Assembly: GCA_021775755.1 (NCBI GenBank)
Contig: JAJFHE010000023.1
Span: forward strand, 59,951 to 123,950
Length of the DNA stretch: 64,000 nt
DNA from: Hyphomicrobiales bacterium
GTDB lineage: Bacteria; Pseudomonadota; Alphaproteobacteria; Rhizobiales; JAJFHB01
Reading direction: 5' to 3'
Numbering within the stretch: position 1 is the first letter of the stretch; each line of letters begins with the position of its first letter. Of the stretch, positions 25,560 through 34,310 are shown in pieces. The notes beneath the pieces were generated by a model. That model did not search any database. It was not told the origin of the DNA and was given only the letters and a program-made list of their open reading frames with translations. A program made the translations under genes and the position numbers.

Positions 25560-26615
25560 TCAGACCGTTTGCATGTCGGCCGCTTCGGCAGGCCGCGCAC
25601 GCTTTGAAAAGTGCGGCATGATCTCCTCGGCAAATTCCTGCATGTTTTCCAGAACCGCGTCCTGGCCGGCGCCAATGTTCATGTTGACAATGGTTTCGTC
25701 AACACCGGCCTCTTCATATTCGCCGAGTTTGTCGATGAGTTCGTCGCGCGTGCCGATCAGCATGTTTTCCATCAGTTCGTCGACGGTCAGCTTCGGCGTC
25801 AGCGGTTTGATCGCGCCGTTCTCGACAATGCCCGGCCCCCAGACGTGAACATTGTCGAAGCGCTCGTAGTACCCATAAGCAAGCTCCGCCTTGCGGCGTT
25901 TGTCGGCTTCGTCTTTCGCAACGAACCCGACGCGCAGGAGAGACAGGGTGAGGTGCGAACCGGCAGCACCCAGTTCATCGCGGCCGCGCGTAAACGCGCC
26001 GGTCTGCTCCAGCATATGTTCCTTGGTGCCCTGAAGCGGCGTTGTCTGAATGTGCAGCCCGCGCTTGACGGAATGGTAGATCGCCTCAGGCACCATCGCC
26101 GCCATCATCATCTGAATGGGACGTTCGGGCCGCGGCATCACCGTCAACGGTTCGAAATTATAGTATTCGCCCTGCCAGGACACTTCCTCGCGCGACAGAA
26201 GCGCCTGCAGGACATTGAAGCTTTCGTCGAACTTCGCGCGGGTTTCGTCAATCGGCACGCCGAGGCGCCCGACCTCGTAAGGGAAGGCGCCGCGGCCGAC
26301 GCCCAGGATCAGCCGGCCGTCGGTAAGAATATCGGTCATGATCAGCTGACCGGCATAGGTGCGCATGTCGTGCAACGGCAGCACCGCCACCGAGGTCACG
26401 ATTTTGACGTTCTCGGTCTCGCACGCGACCTTTACCGCCATTGGCAGGGGGGCCGGCGTCAGCAGAATATTGATCAGGTGGTGCTCTGGAATCGACACGG
26501 ACGCGTAGCCCGAACGGTCGGCGAGCTTAGCCTGCTCGATCATGTCGGCATAAAGCCGTTGGCCGCCGTAAGCGGGATCGGGAAAAAAGCACGACAGAAA
26601 GTGATTGAATTCCAC
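25560..26615 (-). CDS. LLM class flavin-dependent oxidoreductase
   Basis: A 351-residue luciferase-like (bacterial luciferase/F420 superfamily TIM barrel) monooxygenase or oxidoreductase. Family features include SIPEHHLINILLTPAPL, LPLHDMRTYAGQLIMTDILTDGRLILGVGRG split over one long conserved stretch, and a C-terminal domain ENMLIGTRDELIDKL. Start: GTG at 26615 with AAGGAG about 10 bases upstream; the open frame extends 58 codons further but that part is not protein-like. It needs reduced flavin from a partner reductase not seen here. Divergent from the LysR gene, with the LysR palindrome between them. Confidence 0.9.
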   Translation of the reverse strand: MEFNHFLSCFFPDPAYGGQRLYADMIEQAKLADRSGYASVSIPEHHLINILLTPAPLPMAVKVACETENVKIVTSVAVLPLHDMRTYAGQLIMTDILTDGRLILGVGRGAFPYEVGRLGVPIDETRAKFDESFNVLQALLSREEVSWQGEYYNFEPLTVMPRPERPIQMMMAAMVPEAIYHSVKRGLHIQTTPLQGTKEHMLEQTGAFTRGRDELGAAGSHLTLSLLRVGFVAKDEADKRRKAELAYGYYERFDNVHVWGPGIVENGAIKPLTPKLTVDELMENMLIGTRDELIDKLGEYEEAGVDETIVNMNIGAGQDAVLENMQEFAEEIMPHFSKRARPAEAADMQTV

Positions 26616-26736
26616 TGGACTCGCTCCTTGCGGCTCGATTTCGCCCGGGTCGCCTCGCCGACGTGAGCAACCGGGCGCTGAAACCCAAACCCTGCCATAG
26701 AGAGTTAAAACTGGAAAACGAATTATTTTGGCAATA

Positions 26737-26757
26737 AAGTTCGAAAACATCGAACTT
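26737..26757. promoter_or_regulatory. LysR-type operator palindrome
   Basis: AAGTTCGA-N5-TCGAACTT, a perfect 8-bp inverted repeat containing T-N11-A, ends 16 bases before the lysR ATG and 122 bases upstream of the LLM gene start. Position and form fit the autoregulatory site of the adjacent LysR protein. Confidence 0.7.
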
Positions 26758-26773
26758 ATGAAACTGCGACTCC

Positions 26774-27613
26774 ATGAACCTGTCTGCACTTCAAACCTTT
26801 CTCGCCATTATCGATACGGGCAATCTGAACCGGGCCGCGGAACGTCTCAACGTCACGCAATCGACGGTCACGGCACGCCTCAACGGTCTTGAACTCGAAC
26901 TCGGCCAGACGCTGTTCATGCGCCGCAAGTCAGGTGCGGAGCTGACATCGGCCGGGTTCAAATTCCAGCGCTATGCCCAGTTGATGAGCGATTTGTGGCG
27001 TCAGGCGCGCCAGGAAACGTCGCTGCCCTCGGACATTGAGGCGGTGTTCAATCTCGGCTGCCTGTTCGACCTGTGGCCAGGCCTTGGGCGCACTCTGTTT
27101 GAAGCGATCCGCGTCTCGCATCCCCGCGTCGCGCTGTCGACATGGCCGGCCGACCAGTCCGACATCGAACGCTGGCTCGGCAGCGGCCTAATCGATGCGG
27201 CGGTCTGCACCACGCCGGTTCTGCGCGAAAGCTGGACCGCGCATGAGCTGCCCGGGGACCGGCTGGTTCAGGTCTCGTCGCGACCGCGCGAGCTCATGCG
27301 CTGGGACCCGGCCTATATCTATGTTGATTTCGGCGAGGAATTCAGACGCCAGCATGCCGCCGCCTACCCTGACGGCGATGCGGCAACGACCGTGTTGGGA
27401 AGCGCCCAGTGGGGGCTTGAACACCTCATGCGCTGCGGCGGATCCGCTTATCTGCCGGAACGGCTGGTGCAGGAACACATCGTGGCGGGTCGACTGCATC
27501 TCGTCCCCGACGCCGCCGTATTCCAGCGCGCCTGTTATCTCGTGGTCAACGCCCGGGCCGCGGAACAATGGCCGTGGCTTGACGATCGGATCGCCGAACT
27601 GCGTGCGGCCTAG
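26774..27613 (+). CDS. LysR family transcriptional regulator
   Basis: A 279-residue LysR regulator. The N-terminal winged helix-turn-helix spans about residues 1-60 (LQTFLAIIDTGNLNRAAERL then QSTVTARLNGLELELGQTLF). The effector domain follows and is slightly shorter than the usual 290-310 total. It reads divergently from the LLM oxidoreductase/hydrolase operon, with a perfect palindrome just before its own start, so it most likely controls that operon and itself. The effector is unknown. Start: ATG at 26774. Its end overlaps the convergent EamA gene by 4 bases. Confidence 0.92.
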   Translation: MNLSALQTFLAIIDTGNLNRAAERLNVTQSTVTARLNGLELELGQTLFMRRKSGAELTSAGFKFQRYAQLMSDLWRQARQETSLPSDIEAVFNLGCLFDLWPGLGRTLFEAIRVSHPRVALSTWPADQSDIERWLGSGLIDAAVCTTPVLRESWTAHELPGDRLVQVSSRPRELMRWDPAYIYVDFGEEFRRQHAAAYPDGDAATTVLGSAQWGLEHLMRCGGSAYLPERLVQEHIVAGRLHLVPDAAVFQRACYLVVNARAAEQWPWLDDRIAELRAA

Positions 27614-28518
27614 CGGCTTCGCTGGACACTCTCGCGCCATGCCAGAAGCAGTGCGCCGGAGACAATGAAACCGGCGCCGAGCCAGCCCGTCCACGCGGGG
27701 AGTTCGCCGAAAGCAGCAAAATCGTAGAGCGCGGCGAACACCAGGGTGGCGTAGAAAAACGGGATAGCGAAGCTCGCCTCCACGCGGATCATCGCCCAGA
27801 CGAAACAAACCTGCGCCGCCACCATGGTCGCGCCGACACCGAACAGCAGGGCCCATTGCAACGGCTCCGGCGCCGTCCAGACGCCTGCCGCCGCCATCAA
27901 CGAGATGGCGGTGCCGATCAGGTTGTTGATGAGCAGAATGCGAAGCGCCGGTTCCCAACCGCTCAGGCGCTTAATCAAGATCGCCTCGGTGCCCATGAAG
28001 AGCGCCGCGGCAAGGGCGATCAGCGCGGCGATCTGAAAGGCATCCGTTCCAGGCTGAATGAGAATAACGGCTCCAACCATGGCTATGGCCGCAGCCGACC
28101 AGCGCCACGGGCCGACACGCTCTCCAAGCAGGGGAATGGCCAGCACCATGGTGACGAGCGGAGAGAGAAAACTGATGGCGGTGGCTTCGGCGAGCGGCAT
28201 CAAGACGGCCGCGGCGAACAGGCATGAAGTGCCGGCCCAACCGCACAAGGCGCGCGACAGGTGCGTGCCCCAGGCAGCGCCGGCAAAGCCCGGCCGGCGG
28301 ATCAGGGCGAAGGGCGCGAGGCAGGCCAAGCCAAAGACGAAGCGGCCGGCGGTGATCTGCAGGGGATGAAGTTCAGCACCGCCGATGCCGCGCCCGAGGG
28401 CTTTCGCCAGGAGGGTACTTGCGGCAACAAGCGCACAGGCGCCGATCATCAGCAAAGCACCGACCATGGCATTTTTCTGGGCGTTGCTGCGGACGCTTGC
28501 GGTGTCGGGGGCGCTCAT
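27610..28518 (-). CDS. EamA family (DMT) transporter
   Basis: A 302-residue inner-membrane protein with about ten hydrophobic helices in two EamA halves, the drug/metabolite transporter layout. Recognisable elements include RFVFGLACLAPFALIRR in the first half and IRVEASFAIPFFYATLVFAALYD with a following FGELPAW in the second. Likely an exporter of a small metabolite or amino acid; substrate unknown. Start: ATG at 28518. It is 28 bases downstream of the DapA-family gene on the same strand and may share its transcript. Confidence 0.9.
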   Translation of the reverse strand: MSAPDTASVRSNAQKNAMVGALLMIGACALVAASTLLAKALGRGIGGAELHPLQITAGRFVFGLACLAPFALIRRPGFAGAAWGTHLSRALCGWAGTSCLFAAAVLMPLAEATAISFLSPLVTMVLAIPLLGERVGPWRWSAAAIAMVGAVILIQPGTDAFQIAALIALAAALFMGTEAILIKRLSGWEPALRILLINNLIGTAISLMAAAGVWTAPEPLQWALLFGVGATMVAAQVCFVWAMIRVEASFAIPFFYATLVFAALYDFAAFGELPAWTGWLGAGFIVSGALLLAWRESVQRSR

Positions 28519-28546
28519 CGCAGATGTCTATCCGGTCGATGACGCG

Positions 28547-29461
28547 CTATGCGGCGGCGGCAATCTGCGGATTGAACCCGATCGCATCGAGTTTGTCGTA
28601 AACAGCTTGCGCCTCCGCCGCACTCAACGGCATGAGCGGCGGCCGTGTCCGCGCCCATTGCTGATCGCCCGAGGCGCGCGCCACCACCGACTTCAATGCG
28701 GGGATTGGCGCATAGTCGGCAAGGACGCCGCGCACCCGGTTGAGTTCTTCCTGCAGGGCGTCGGCGTTGTCGGCCTGCCAGTTGCGGTAGAGCGCGTCGA
28801 TGCCGGCCGGATTGATGTTGGCAATGGCGGAGATGCAACCCGCCCCGCCGTTGCGCATATTGGCGAGCAGGAACGCTTCGGATCCGACGAACATGCGGAA
28901 GCCTGGAAAATTGTCGAGTACCGCCTTGGTGTTCGCCCAGTCGCCGGAGCTGTCCTTGATGCCAATGACCGTGTCCGGGTAGCGCTTGATGAGGCGCTCG
29001 ATCAGAGCGAGCGGGATCGGCACCTGGGCGATGGGCGGAATGTGGTAGAGATAAATCTTGAGCCGGTCATTGCCGACGCGCTCGATGACCTCGGAAAAGG
29101 CCGCAAACAGGCCATCGTCGCTCACGCCCTTGTAGTAGAAGGGCGGCAGCATCAGGACGCCGCCGCAGCCAAGTTCCGCGGCCCGCCCCGACAATCTGAC
29201 CGTATCGGTTATCGCACAGCAGCCCGTGCCCGGCATCATGCGCGCGGGGTCGATGCCATCGTCGACAAGGCGTTCGAGCACATCGATGCGCTCATCGACC
29301 GAAAGGGAGTTGGCCTCCGAATTTGTGCCGAACACCGCAAGCCCGCAGTTCTGCGACAACAGCCAGCGGCAGAACTGCGCAAGGCGTCCCGCGTCCGGCG
29401 ACAAGTCCTCGCGAAACGGCGTCACCACCGGCGCGAACACGCCTGAAAAACCCTCGCTCAT
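28547..29461 (-). CDS. dihydrodipicolinate synthase/N-acetylneuraminate lyase family protein
   Basis: A 304-residue class I aldolase of the DapA/NanA family. The Schiff-base Lys is in TVIGIKDSSGDW and the conserved Tyr in LKIYLYHIPPI; FGTNSEANSLS replaces the classic GTTGE pyruvate-carboxylate motif. That last variation suggests a keto-acid other than the DapA substrate, so this is probably a catabolic aldolase or dehydratase rather than lysine biosynthesis. Start: ATG at 29461; an in-frame ATG at 29497 is possible. Divergent from the SDR gene and upstream of the EamA transporter. Confidence 0.87.
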   Translation of the reverse strand: MSEGFSGVFAPVVTPFREDLSPDAGRLAQFCRWLLSQNCGLAVFGTNSEANSLSVDERIDVLERLVDDGIDPARMMPGTGCCAITDTVRLSGRAAELGCGGVLMLPPFYYKGVSDDGLFAAFSEVIERVGNDRLKIYLYHIPPIAQVPIPLALIERLIKRYPDTVIGIKDSSGDWANTKAVLDNFPGFRMFVGSEAFLLANMRNGGAGCISAIANINPAGIDALYRNWQADNADALQEELNRVRGVLADYAPIPALKSVVARASGDQQWARTRPPLMPLSAAEAQAVYDKLDAIGFNPQIAAAA

Positions 29462-29622
29462 GTCATTCAATCCTTCATCGGTTCCGCACTGGTGCATCGC
29501 TCAGCCCTTCTGCCATAAATGTCCAGCGCCGCGAACGCCAGCGAAAATCATTGACGGTAGCGATACGAGCGTGCGTCGTTGGATCCTGACCCTAGGCGCG
29601 AAACGAACGGAAGGACAACACG

Positions 29623-30378
29623 GTGAAACTGCAGGACACGATCGCCCTTGTGACGGGCGCCAATCAGGGACTTGGCAAATGCTATACCGAAGAAATGCTG
29701 CGCCGAGGCGCGGCGAAGATTTACGCCTGCGGCCTGACGCTTGAAAGCCTGGAGCCCCTGACAGAGGCACATGGCGAGCGCATCGTACCCCTAAAGCTTG
29801 ACGTGACGAACCGCGCCGACATTGCCGCCGCCGTCGATCGGGCGCGCGACCTGACCGTCCTCTTCAACAATGCCGGTGTGCTGGCCGGCACCGGGCTGAT
29901 GGAAGCCGGCTCCTGCGCGTCGTTCCGCCATGAAATGGACGTCAACGTCTTCGGCCTTGCCGATATGTCGCTGTCGTTTGCGCCGGTCATTGAGGGCAAT
30001 GGTGGCGGTGCCATCATCAACATGCTGTCAGTGGCATCGCTTGCCAACTTCCCGCCCTTCGGCACCTATTGCGCCACGAAGGCCGCCGCCATGTCGATCA
30101 CCAACTGCCTGCGCTACGAGCTCAAGGACAAGGGCATTGGGGTATACGGCATTTATGCCGGGCTCATCGACACGCCACTCATCCGCGATTTCAAAGGCGA
30201 AAAGTCAAAGCCCGAAGACATCGCGGCGATTGCCATGGCGGCGGTCGAGGACGGTGTCGCTGACATCGACACGGACGCCCGCGCCCGCGATGTGCGCCAC
30301 CTGCTCGGCGGCGATCCGGGGCCGCTGCAGCGCATTCAGCACGAGAAGGCGGATGCGTTCCTGGAGATGCAGGGGTAG
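29623..30378 (+). CDS. short-chain dehydrogenase/reductase
   Basis: A 251-residue NAD(P)-dependent oxidoreductase of the classical SDR type. Nucleotide binding is at ALVTGANQGLGKCY (TGxxxGxG), NNAG follows at LFNNAGVL, and the catalytic Ser-Tyr-Lys is in MLSVAS and FGTYCATKAA. Substrate unknown. Start: GTG at 29623 with GGAAGG about 8 bases upstream. The divergent neighbour is the DapA-family lyase, so the two may act on related carbonyl compounds; this is inference only. Confidence 0.92.
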   Translation: MKLQDTIALVTGANQGLGKCYTEEMLRRGAAKIYACGLTLESLEPLTEAHGERIVPLKLDVTNRADIAAAVDRARDLTVLFNNAGVLAGTGLMEAGSCASFRHEMDVNVFGLADMSLSFAPVIEGNGGGAIINMLSVASLANFPPFGTYCATKAAAMSITNCLRYELKDKGIGVYGIYAGLIDTPLIRDFKGEKSKPEDIAAIAMAAVEDGVADIDTDARARDVRHLLGGDPGPLQRIQHEKADAFLEMQG

Positions 30379-30386
30379 CTGTAGTG

Positions 30387-31547
30387 CTACCGCCCCATCG
30401 CCTGATGGATGAGGCCGCTCAGGCGCCAGTCATCGCCGTGCGGCGAGAAAACGAGCTTCAGGCTCGACCAGGGGGTGGTGCCGCTGGCGGTTCGGGTTTG
30501 GGGGAAGTGAAATTCGGCCACGATCGAAGTGCCGTAAACCTCGCCCGTGTTGTCCGTGCCGTCCGCCGGGGCAATCGTGCAGTTGAAACCGGCCTGGGGC
30601 GCGTATGCATAGTCGCGGTCGTAGACATAGCGCGTGTAGTAGGTGTTGAAGTCCGCCTCGACGACAATGTCAGTTTCGGCGTTGGTGCTGTTCCAGAATC
30701 GGGCAAAGCCGTCGGAGAGAAGCTGCGCCACTTCCCGGCGCTGAAGGACCACATCGTTTACCTGGTCGATGAACGGCTCCGGCGAGAACCGCAGGCCCAG
30801 TTCGGGATGAACATGGTCGGCGAGTGCATAAAAGTTGCGGTGCTTCAGTAGCCGAAGGATCTCACGCGCGTCGGCACCGATGAGAGTCGCGGCGGTACCG
30901 GAGGGCACTTCAATGCGGCCCGACAGGGCGGTACTGGCGGGATGGAGGCCAGGACCCTGAGGCGCGTTTTGCGCGTCGGACAAAAGCTTCGCGATCTGCG
31001 CGGTCCATAGGTACTGCGGCAACGTCTCCGCGGACTCGGCGTCAAGCGGAGCCGCGCCGCCGCCGTCAAACTCCTGACTGGTGCGCGTGCTTTCCAGCTC
31101 CTGGCCGTGCCGGTCGAAAAAGCGCTCCGTGCGGGTTTGCGAGCGCTCGACCTGAAGAACGCTGCTCATATGCGTCGCGAGCGAACCGTCGGGACGGTAG
31201 CAGAATTCATCGATATGCTGCGCGGCGCCGTCGCGCGAGAGATAAAGCCGGTTGAGCGCGGCGATGCTACCGTTGGCCAGATAAACGCGCAGGGCACACT
31301 GGCCGCCAGCGGGGTCGGGCGGCGTTCCGGTCCACGTCTCACACGCCGTGCCGGCGTAGTAGCACTGCACCTCGGTTTGCGAAAACGGCGCCGCAACACG
31401 CGGCTCTACGATGCGCTGGCAGGCGCGGTGCGCCTCGCGGGCGTTCGACAGATCATCCGCACGCGCGGCCGGGCCTTGCGCAAGCAGCGTCAGCAGGGCG
31501 CCCGCCTGCACGATCATGAATGCTCTCAAACGGCCGTTGTTGCGCAC
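30387..31547 (-). CDS. exported hypothetical protein (386 aa)
   Basis: I do not recognise a family. From the GTG at 31547 (GGAG 6 bases upstream) the protein starts with a basic stretch and a hydrophobic segment (MIVQAGALLTLLAQG) ending at PAARADD, a good signal peptide, so it is probably periplasmic. The first mature part has several Cys (RACQRIVE, EVQCYYAGTACETW, GGQCALRVY), suggesting disulfides. The C-terminal half (for example REILRLLKHRNFYALADHVHPELG and ends in KLVFSPHGDDWRLSGLIH) resembles a small NTF2/SnoaL-like or generic exported domain. The frame is open upstream to 31859, but that part is Arg/Pro-rich. Confidence 0.7.
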   Translation of the reverse strand: MRNNGRLRAFMIVQAGALLTLLAQGPAARADDLSNAREAHRACQRIVEPRVAAPFSQTEVQCYYAGTACETWTGTPPDPAGGQCALRVYLANGSIAALNRLYLSRDGAAQHIDEFCYRPDGSLATHMSSVLQVERSQTRTERFFDRHGQELESTRTSQEFDGGGAAPLDAESAETLPQYLWTAQIAKLLSDAQNAPQGPGLHPASTALSGRIEVPSGTAATLIGADAREILRLLKHRNFYALADHVHPELGLRFSPEPFIDQVNDVVLQRREVAQLLSDGFARFWNSTNAETDIVVEADFNTYYTRYVYDRDYAYAPQAGFNCTIAPADGTDNTGEVYGTSIVAEFHFPQTRTASGTTPWSSLKLVFSPHGDDWRLSGLIHQAMGR

Positions 31548-31797
31548 GTCCGGCTCCGTTTTTCCGATCCCATCTTGCCCGCGATTTCGCGCGATAGCAG
31601 ACGGTAATGCCGCAGTGCGGTATGCCGCAACACATGGTGTTGAAGAAGGTAAACCGCGTGGGGGTCGGCGTATGCGGGGTACGCAACGGCGGCTGGAGGG
31701 TCGGTTCAATTCATATAAAAGTTTACGAAATTTCAGCACTTCCGTGAAACGGTGACGATTGTCGCGAAAAGGGCAGGCGACAAAGAGTTGATCAGAA

Positions 31798-32376
31798 ATG
31801 ACCAGATCAGATTCCGAACCTGCGGAATCGGTGCCCTTGTGTGCTTCTCCGGACGCCACCTGTAAACCGGATTTTGAAGCCGACCTGCAGCGCCTTTTTC
31901 AATCGGACGAACGCTCGCTGGACCTGCTGCTTGACCTGTTGGGCAGCGATGCAACCCGTATCGATGAAGCATGGGCCGCCTCATACCTGCGCGCCATCGG
32001 GGTGCATGTGCGAAAAACGCTGTCATCGCCACGTTATTCCGAACCGCTTGAACGGATCGCCGCACAGTTGCGGACCGCCGCAATCGCAAATGCCGATCCG
32101 CTTGCGGCATTGAAGGGAAGCGACCGGATTTTCTGCGAAGCGGCGGCGGAAATCTCCTATCTGGCGATCACCGGCCTCGACGAGGAGACGGCGGCGCAGA
32201 AAGTCGCGCGAACGCTCATGGCGGCAGGCCATGAACTGCCGGCCTTCAGCGGCGATGCACGCGGCTGGATGCGGCTTTATGCATGGCGCCAGAACCTGCG
32301 CAAATGGAAAAAGCCCGAACACCTCTTCACCGCCTATCAGGCCGCACTCGCACAGCGCAAGGCCCGGCACACCTAG
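31798..32376 (+). CDS. hypothetical protein (192 aa)
   Basis: A 192-residue acidic, helix-rich soluble protein without signal peptide or membrane segment; I do not recognise a family. The C-terminal part (GWMRLYAWRQNLRKWKKPEH) is basic and aromatic and might bind a partner or nucleic acid, but this is weak. Codon use and composition look genuine. Start: ATG at 31798. It is divergent from the exported 386-aa protein across about 250 bases. Its TAG stop lies in a CTAG that begins a 28-bp copy of the repeat-element end. Confidence 0.65.
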   Translation: MTRSDSEPAESVPLCASPDATCKPDFEADLQRLFQSDERSLDLLLDLLGSDATRIDEAWAASYLRAIGVHVRKTLSSPRYSEPLERIAAQLRTAAIANADPLAALKGSDRIFCEAAAEISYLAITGLDEETAAQKVARTLMAAGHELPAFSGDARGWMRLYAWRQNLRKWKKPEHLFTAYQAALAQRKARHT

Positions 32377-32400
32377 GCCGTTTCGCGTTCAAATGGAAAC
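32373..32400 (+). repeat. solo end of the CTAG repeat family
   Basis: This 28-bp sequence starting CTAGGCCGTTTCGCGTTCA matches the left end of the element at 21365 in about 22 of 28 positions, including the downstream GAAAC. As in the full copy, the CTAG carries the stop codon of the preceding gene. No second end is visible nearby. Confidence 0.55.
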
Positions 32401-32480
32401 TGCCCAGGCTGCCGGAGTTAGGGGGTCGCAAGAGCGCGCGACATTATCTACAGTTGCGTTCGACCGATGGTTAGGGGGAT

Positions 32481-33023
32481 ATGAAACCCGGATTTGGGGA
32501 CCACAGAGCGATCATGATTGATACATCGCGAAAGGCGACGGGAGCTATCGGCAGCGCAAACCGCTTGCTGCACAAACTTGCCGACCAGTCGGGAACTTTT
32601 CTTGTCGACGGCTTTCATCTGCTCGCGCTGTTCGCGATCGGCGCGGCGACCGTGTGGGCGGCGGTTTCGGCATTTCTCGGGATGGTGGCATCCGGCCATG
32701 TCACGATTGACGATCTGCTCCTCCTGTTCATCTATCTTGAAATCGGCGCCATGGTCGGCATCTACTTCAAAACCAACAGGATGCCGGTGCGGTTCCTCGT
32801 CTATGTTGCCATCACCGCCCTGACGCGGCACCTGATCGTTGTCATAAATGCCTCGCACGGTTCAACCGCTAGCTCGCTGCCGGAGTACAATGTGCTCGTC
32901 ATATCCGCGGCCATTGTCATACTCGCCGCCGCCATCCTCATCATCCGTTACGCGTCGTGGAAATACCCCTCCGGCGCGGTCGCCCGCGATGACGCCGACC
33001 TGACGGACGCGGACAGCACCTGA
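32481..33023 (+). CDS. PsiE-like membrane protein
   Basis: A 180-residue inner-membrane protein of the phosphate-starvation-inducible PsiE family. Four hydrophobic helices are visible, with the family-typical loops IDDLLLLFIYLEIGAMVGIYF, MPVRFLVYVAITALTRHLIV split over one stretch, and a short charged C-terminal tail. Function of PsiE is unknown. ATG at 32481 follows a GGGGG stretch at very close spacing; the ATG at 32514 is a plausible alternative start. It stands alone between two unrelated genes, and no Pho box was recognised. Confidence 0.88.
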   Translation: MKPGFGDHRAIMIDTSRKATGAIGSANRLLHKLADQSGTFLVDGFHLLALFAIGAATVWAAVSAFLGMVASGHVTIDDLLLLFIYLEIGAMVGIYFKTNRMPVRFLVYVAITALTRHLIVVINASHGSTASSLPEYNVLVISAAIVILAAAILIIRYASWKYPSGAVARDDADLTDADST

Positions 33024-33056
33024 GCACAGCCGCCCGGATCCTCACATCTCTTCATT

Positions 33057-33497
33057 CTAGCTATCTTCATTCAGGCGCCTGAGCAGCGCTGCCAGGGTCT
33101 CAAGTTCGGTTGCGCTGTAACGGTTCTCGAAACGCTCTTCGATAACACCGCCGTATACCCGCCACATGGCGCGGCGCACGTCGCGACCGGCACGGGTAAT
33201 GAGCACCTCCGTGCCGCGCGCATCGTCGGCGCTTGGCTGCTGGCGCACGAGACGGGCCTCTGCCATGCGCTCAACAATGCGCGATACGTTGTAGCGCTCC
33301 AGCAACATGCGGCGGTGGATGTCGCGGTGACGCAGACGCCCGTCGGGCGACCACTCCAGTTCGCGCAGAATGTCATACCAGACAAGCGGCGGGTGCCCGG
33401 CCTGCTTGAGCGCGCGCTCGGCGGCGTGCAACACGCCCTGTGTGCCACGCACAAGCTCAATCCAGGCGCGCTGCGACACATCTCCCGGCCCGTCCAT
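33057..33497 (-). CDS. MarR family transcriptional regulator
   Basis: A 146-residue MarR regulator with the winged-helix core at about residues 50-110 (HRDIHRRMLLERYNVSRIVERM and the wing region SADDARGTEVLITRAGRDV). MarR proteins are dimers that bind palindromes and often release DNA on binding small aromatic or oxidant molecules. It is divergent from a glutathione S-transferase gene; the 78-bp AT-rich spacer has two inverted repeats, so it probably represses itself and the GST gene. Start: ATG at 33497; no strong ribosome-binding site is seen. Confidence 0.92.
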   Translation of the reverse strand: MDGPGDVSQRAWIELVRGTQGVLHAAERALKQAGHPPLVWYDILRELEWSPDGRLRHRDIHRRMLLERYNVSRIVERMAEARLVRQQPSADDARGTEVLITRAGRDVRRAMWRVYGGVIEERFENRYSATELETLAALLRRLNEDS

Positions 33498-33514
33498 AGT
33501 GCACTATTCCATAT

Positions 33515-33558
33515 TATTGCAATTACAATAAATAATATACATATATGATGCAATTGCA
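33515..33558. promoter_or_regulatory. paired palindromes, candidate MarR operators
   Basis: TATTGCAATTACAATA (33515-33530, 14 of 16 positions symmetric) and TGCAATTGCA (33549-33558, perfect) are centred 31 bp apart, about three helical turns, in the marR/GST divergent promoter. Both contain TGCAATT, which suggests the same dimer binds twice. Confidence 0.65.
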
Positions 33559-33575
33559 ACAATATTGGAAAACCA

Positions 33576-34241
33576 ATGAGCCAGTCCCTCACTTTGATCA
33601 GCCACACCCTGTGCCCCTACGTGCAGCGCGCGGCAATATCGCTATGCGAAAAAGGCGTACCCTTTGACCGGGAATATGTGGATCTCAGCCGCAAACCGGA
33701 GTGGTTTTCCGCGGTGTCGCCACTCGGCAAGGTTCCCGTACTTCTGGTCGATGACCGGCCGATATTCGAATCCGCCGTCATTCTTGAATTTCTGGAGGAA
33801 ACGCAGCCCAACCCCCTGCATCCGGAATGCGCCCTGGAGCGCGCCGAACACCGCAGCTGGATCGAATACGGCTCTGCGCTTTTGAACGACATTGCGCGGT
33901 TCTATTCGGCTGGAGATGTGGCGGCATTCGAGGCGGCGAGAACCGCAATCGCGGGGCGCTGGCAGCGCATCGAGACGCAGCTCGGTACCGGACCGTGGTT
34001 CGCAGGCCGGCGCTTCGCGCTGGTCGATGCCGTCTACGGCCCGGTATTCCGCTACTTCGATACCTTTGACGCAATCGGCGACTTTCGATTCTTCTGCGAG
34101 ACACCTAAAACCGATGCCTGGCGCCGTCATCTGCGCAATCACCCATCGGTACGTACAGCGGTTACGGAGGACTATGGCACGCTCCTGCACGGCTTCCTTG
34201 AACGGCGCGGTTCGCACTTGTCGCGGCACATGGCGGCGTGA
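33576..34241 (+). CDS. glutathione S-transferase family protein
   Basis: A 221-residue GST. The N-terminal thioredoxin-fold domain has TLISHTLCPYVQRAAISL, with Cys near the usual catalytic position as in omega/beta-like classes, then cis-Pro VPVLLVDD and the glutathione-binding FESAVILEFLEE. The all-helical C-terminal domain follows. Likely detoxifies electrophiles or acts as a thiol lyase or reductase in the cytoplasm. It is divergent from a marR gene with palindromes between, fitting inducible expression. Start: ATG at 33576. Confidence 0.93.
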   Translation: MSQSLTLISHTLCPYVQRAAISLCEKGVPFDREYVDLSRKPEWFSAVSPLGKVPVLLVDDRPIFESAVILEFLEETQPNPLHPECALERAEHRSWIEYGSALLNDIARFYSAGDVAAFEAARTAIAGRWQRIETQLGTGPWFAGRRFALVDAVYGPVFRYFDTFDAIGDFRFFCETPKTDAWRRHLRNHPSVRTAVTEDYGTLLHGFLERRGSHLSRHMAA

Positions 34242-34310
34242 GACACTGGCAGACGCGTCCGTCACTTTCCGGTGCCGGTCGCCGCGGCCATATAGTCCAG
34301 GTTACGATCT

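Noticed and set aside
30387..31859. The longer 490-residue version of the exported protein
   Set aside because: The first about 100 residues are Arg/Pro-rich and lie upstream of a good GTG with ribosome-binding site and signal peptide.
34242..34310. A separate regulatory element between GST and the TPR gene
   Set aside because: The gap is short and contains no palindrome or promoter-like pair that I could support.
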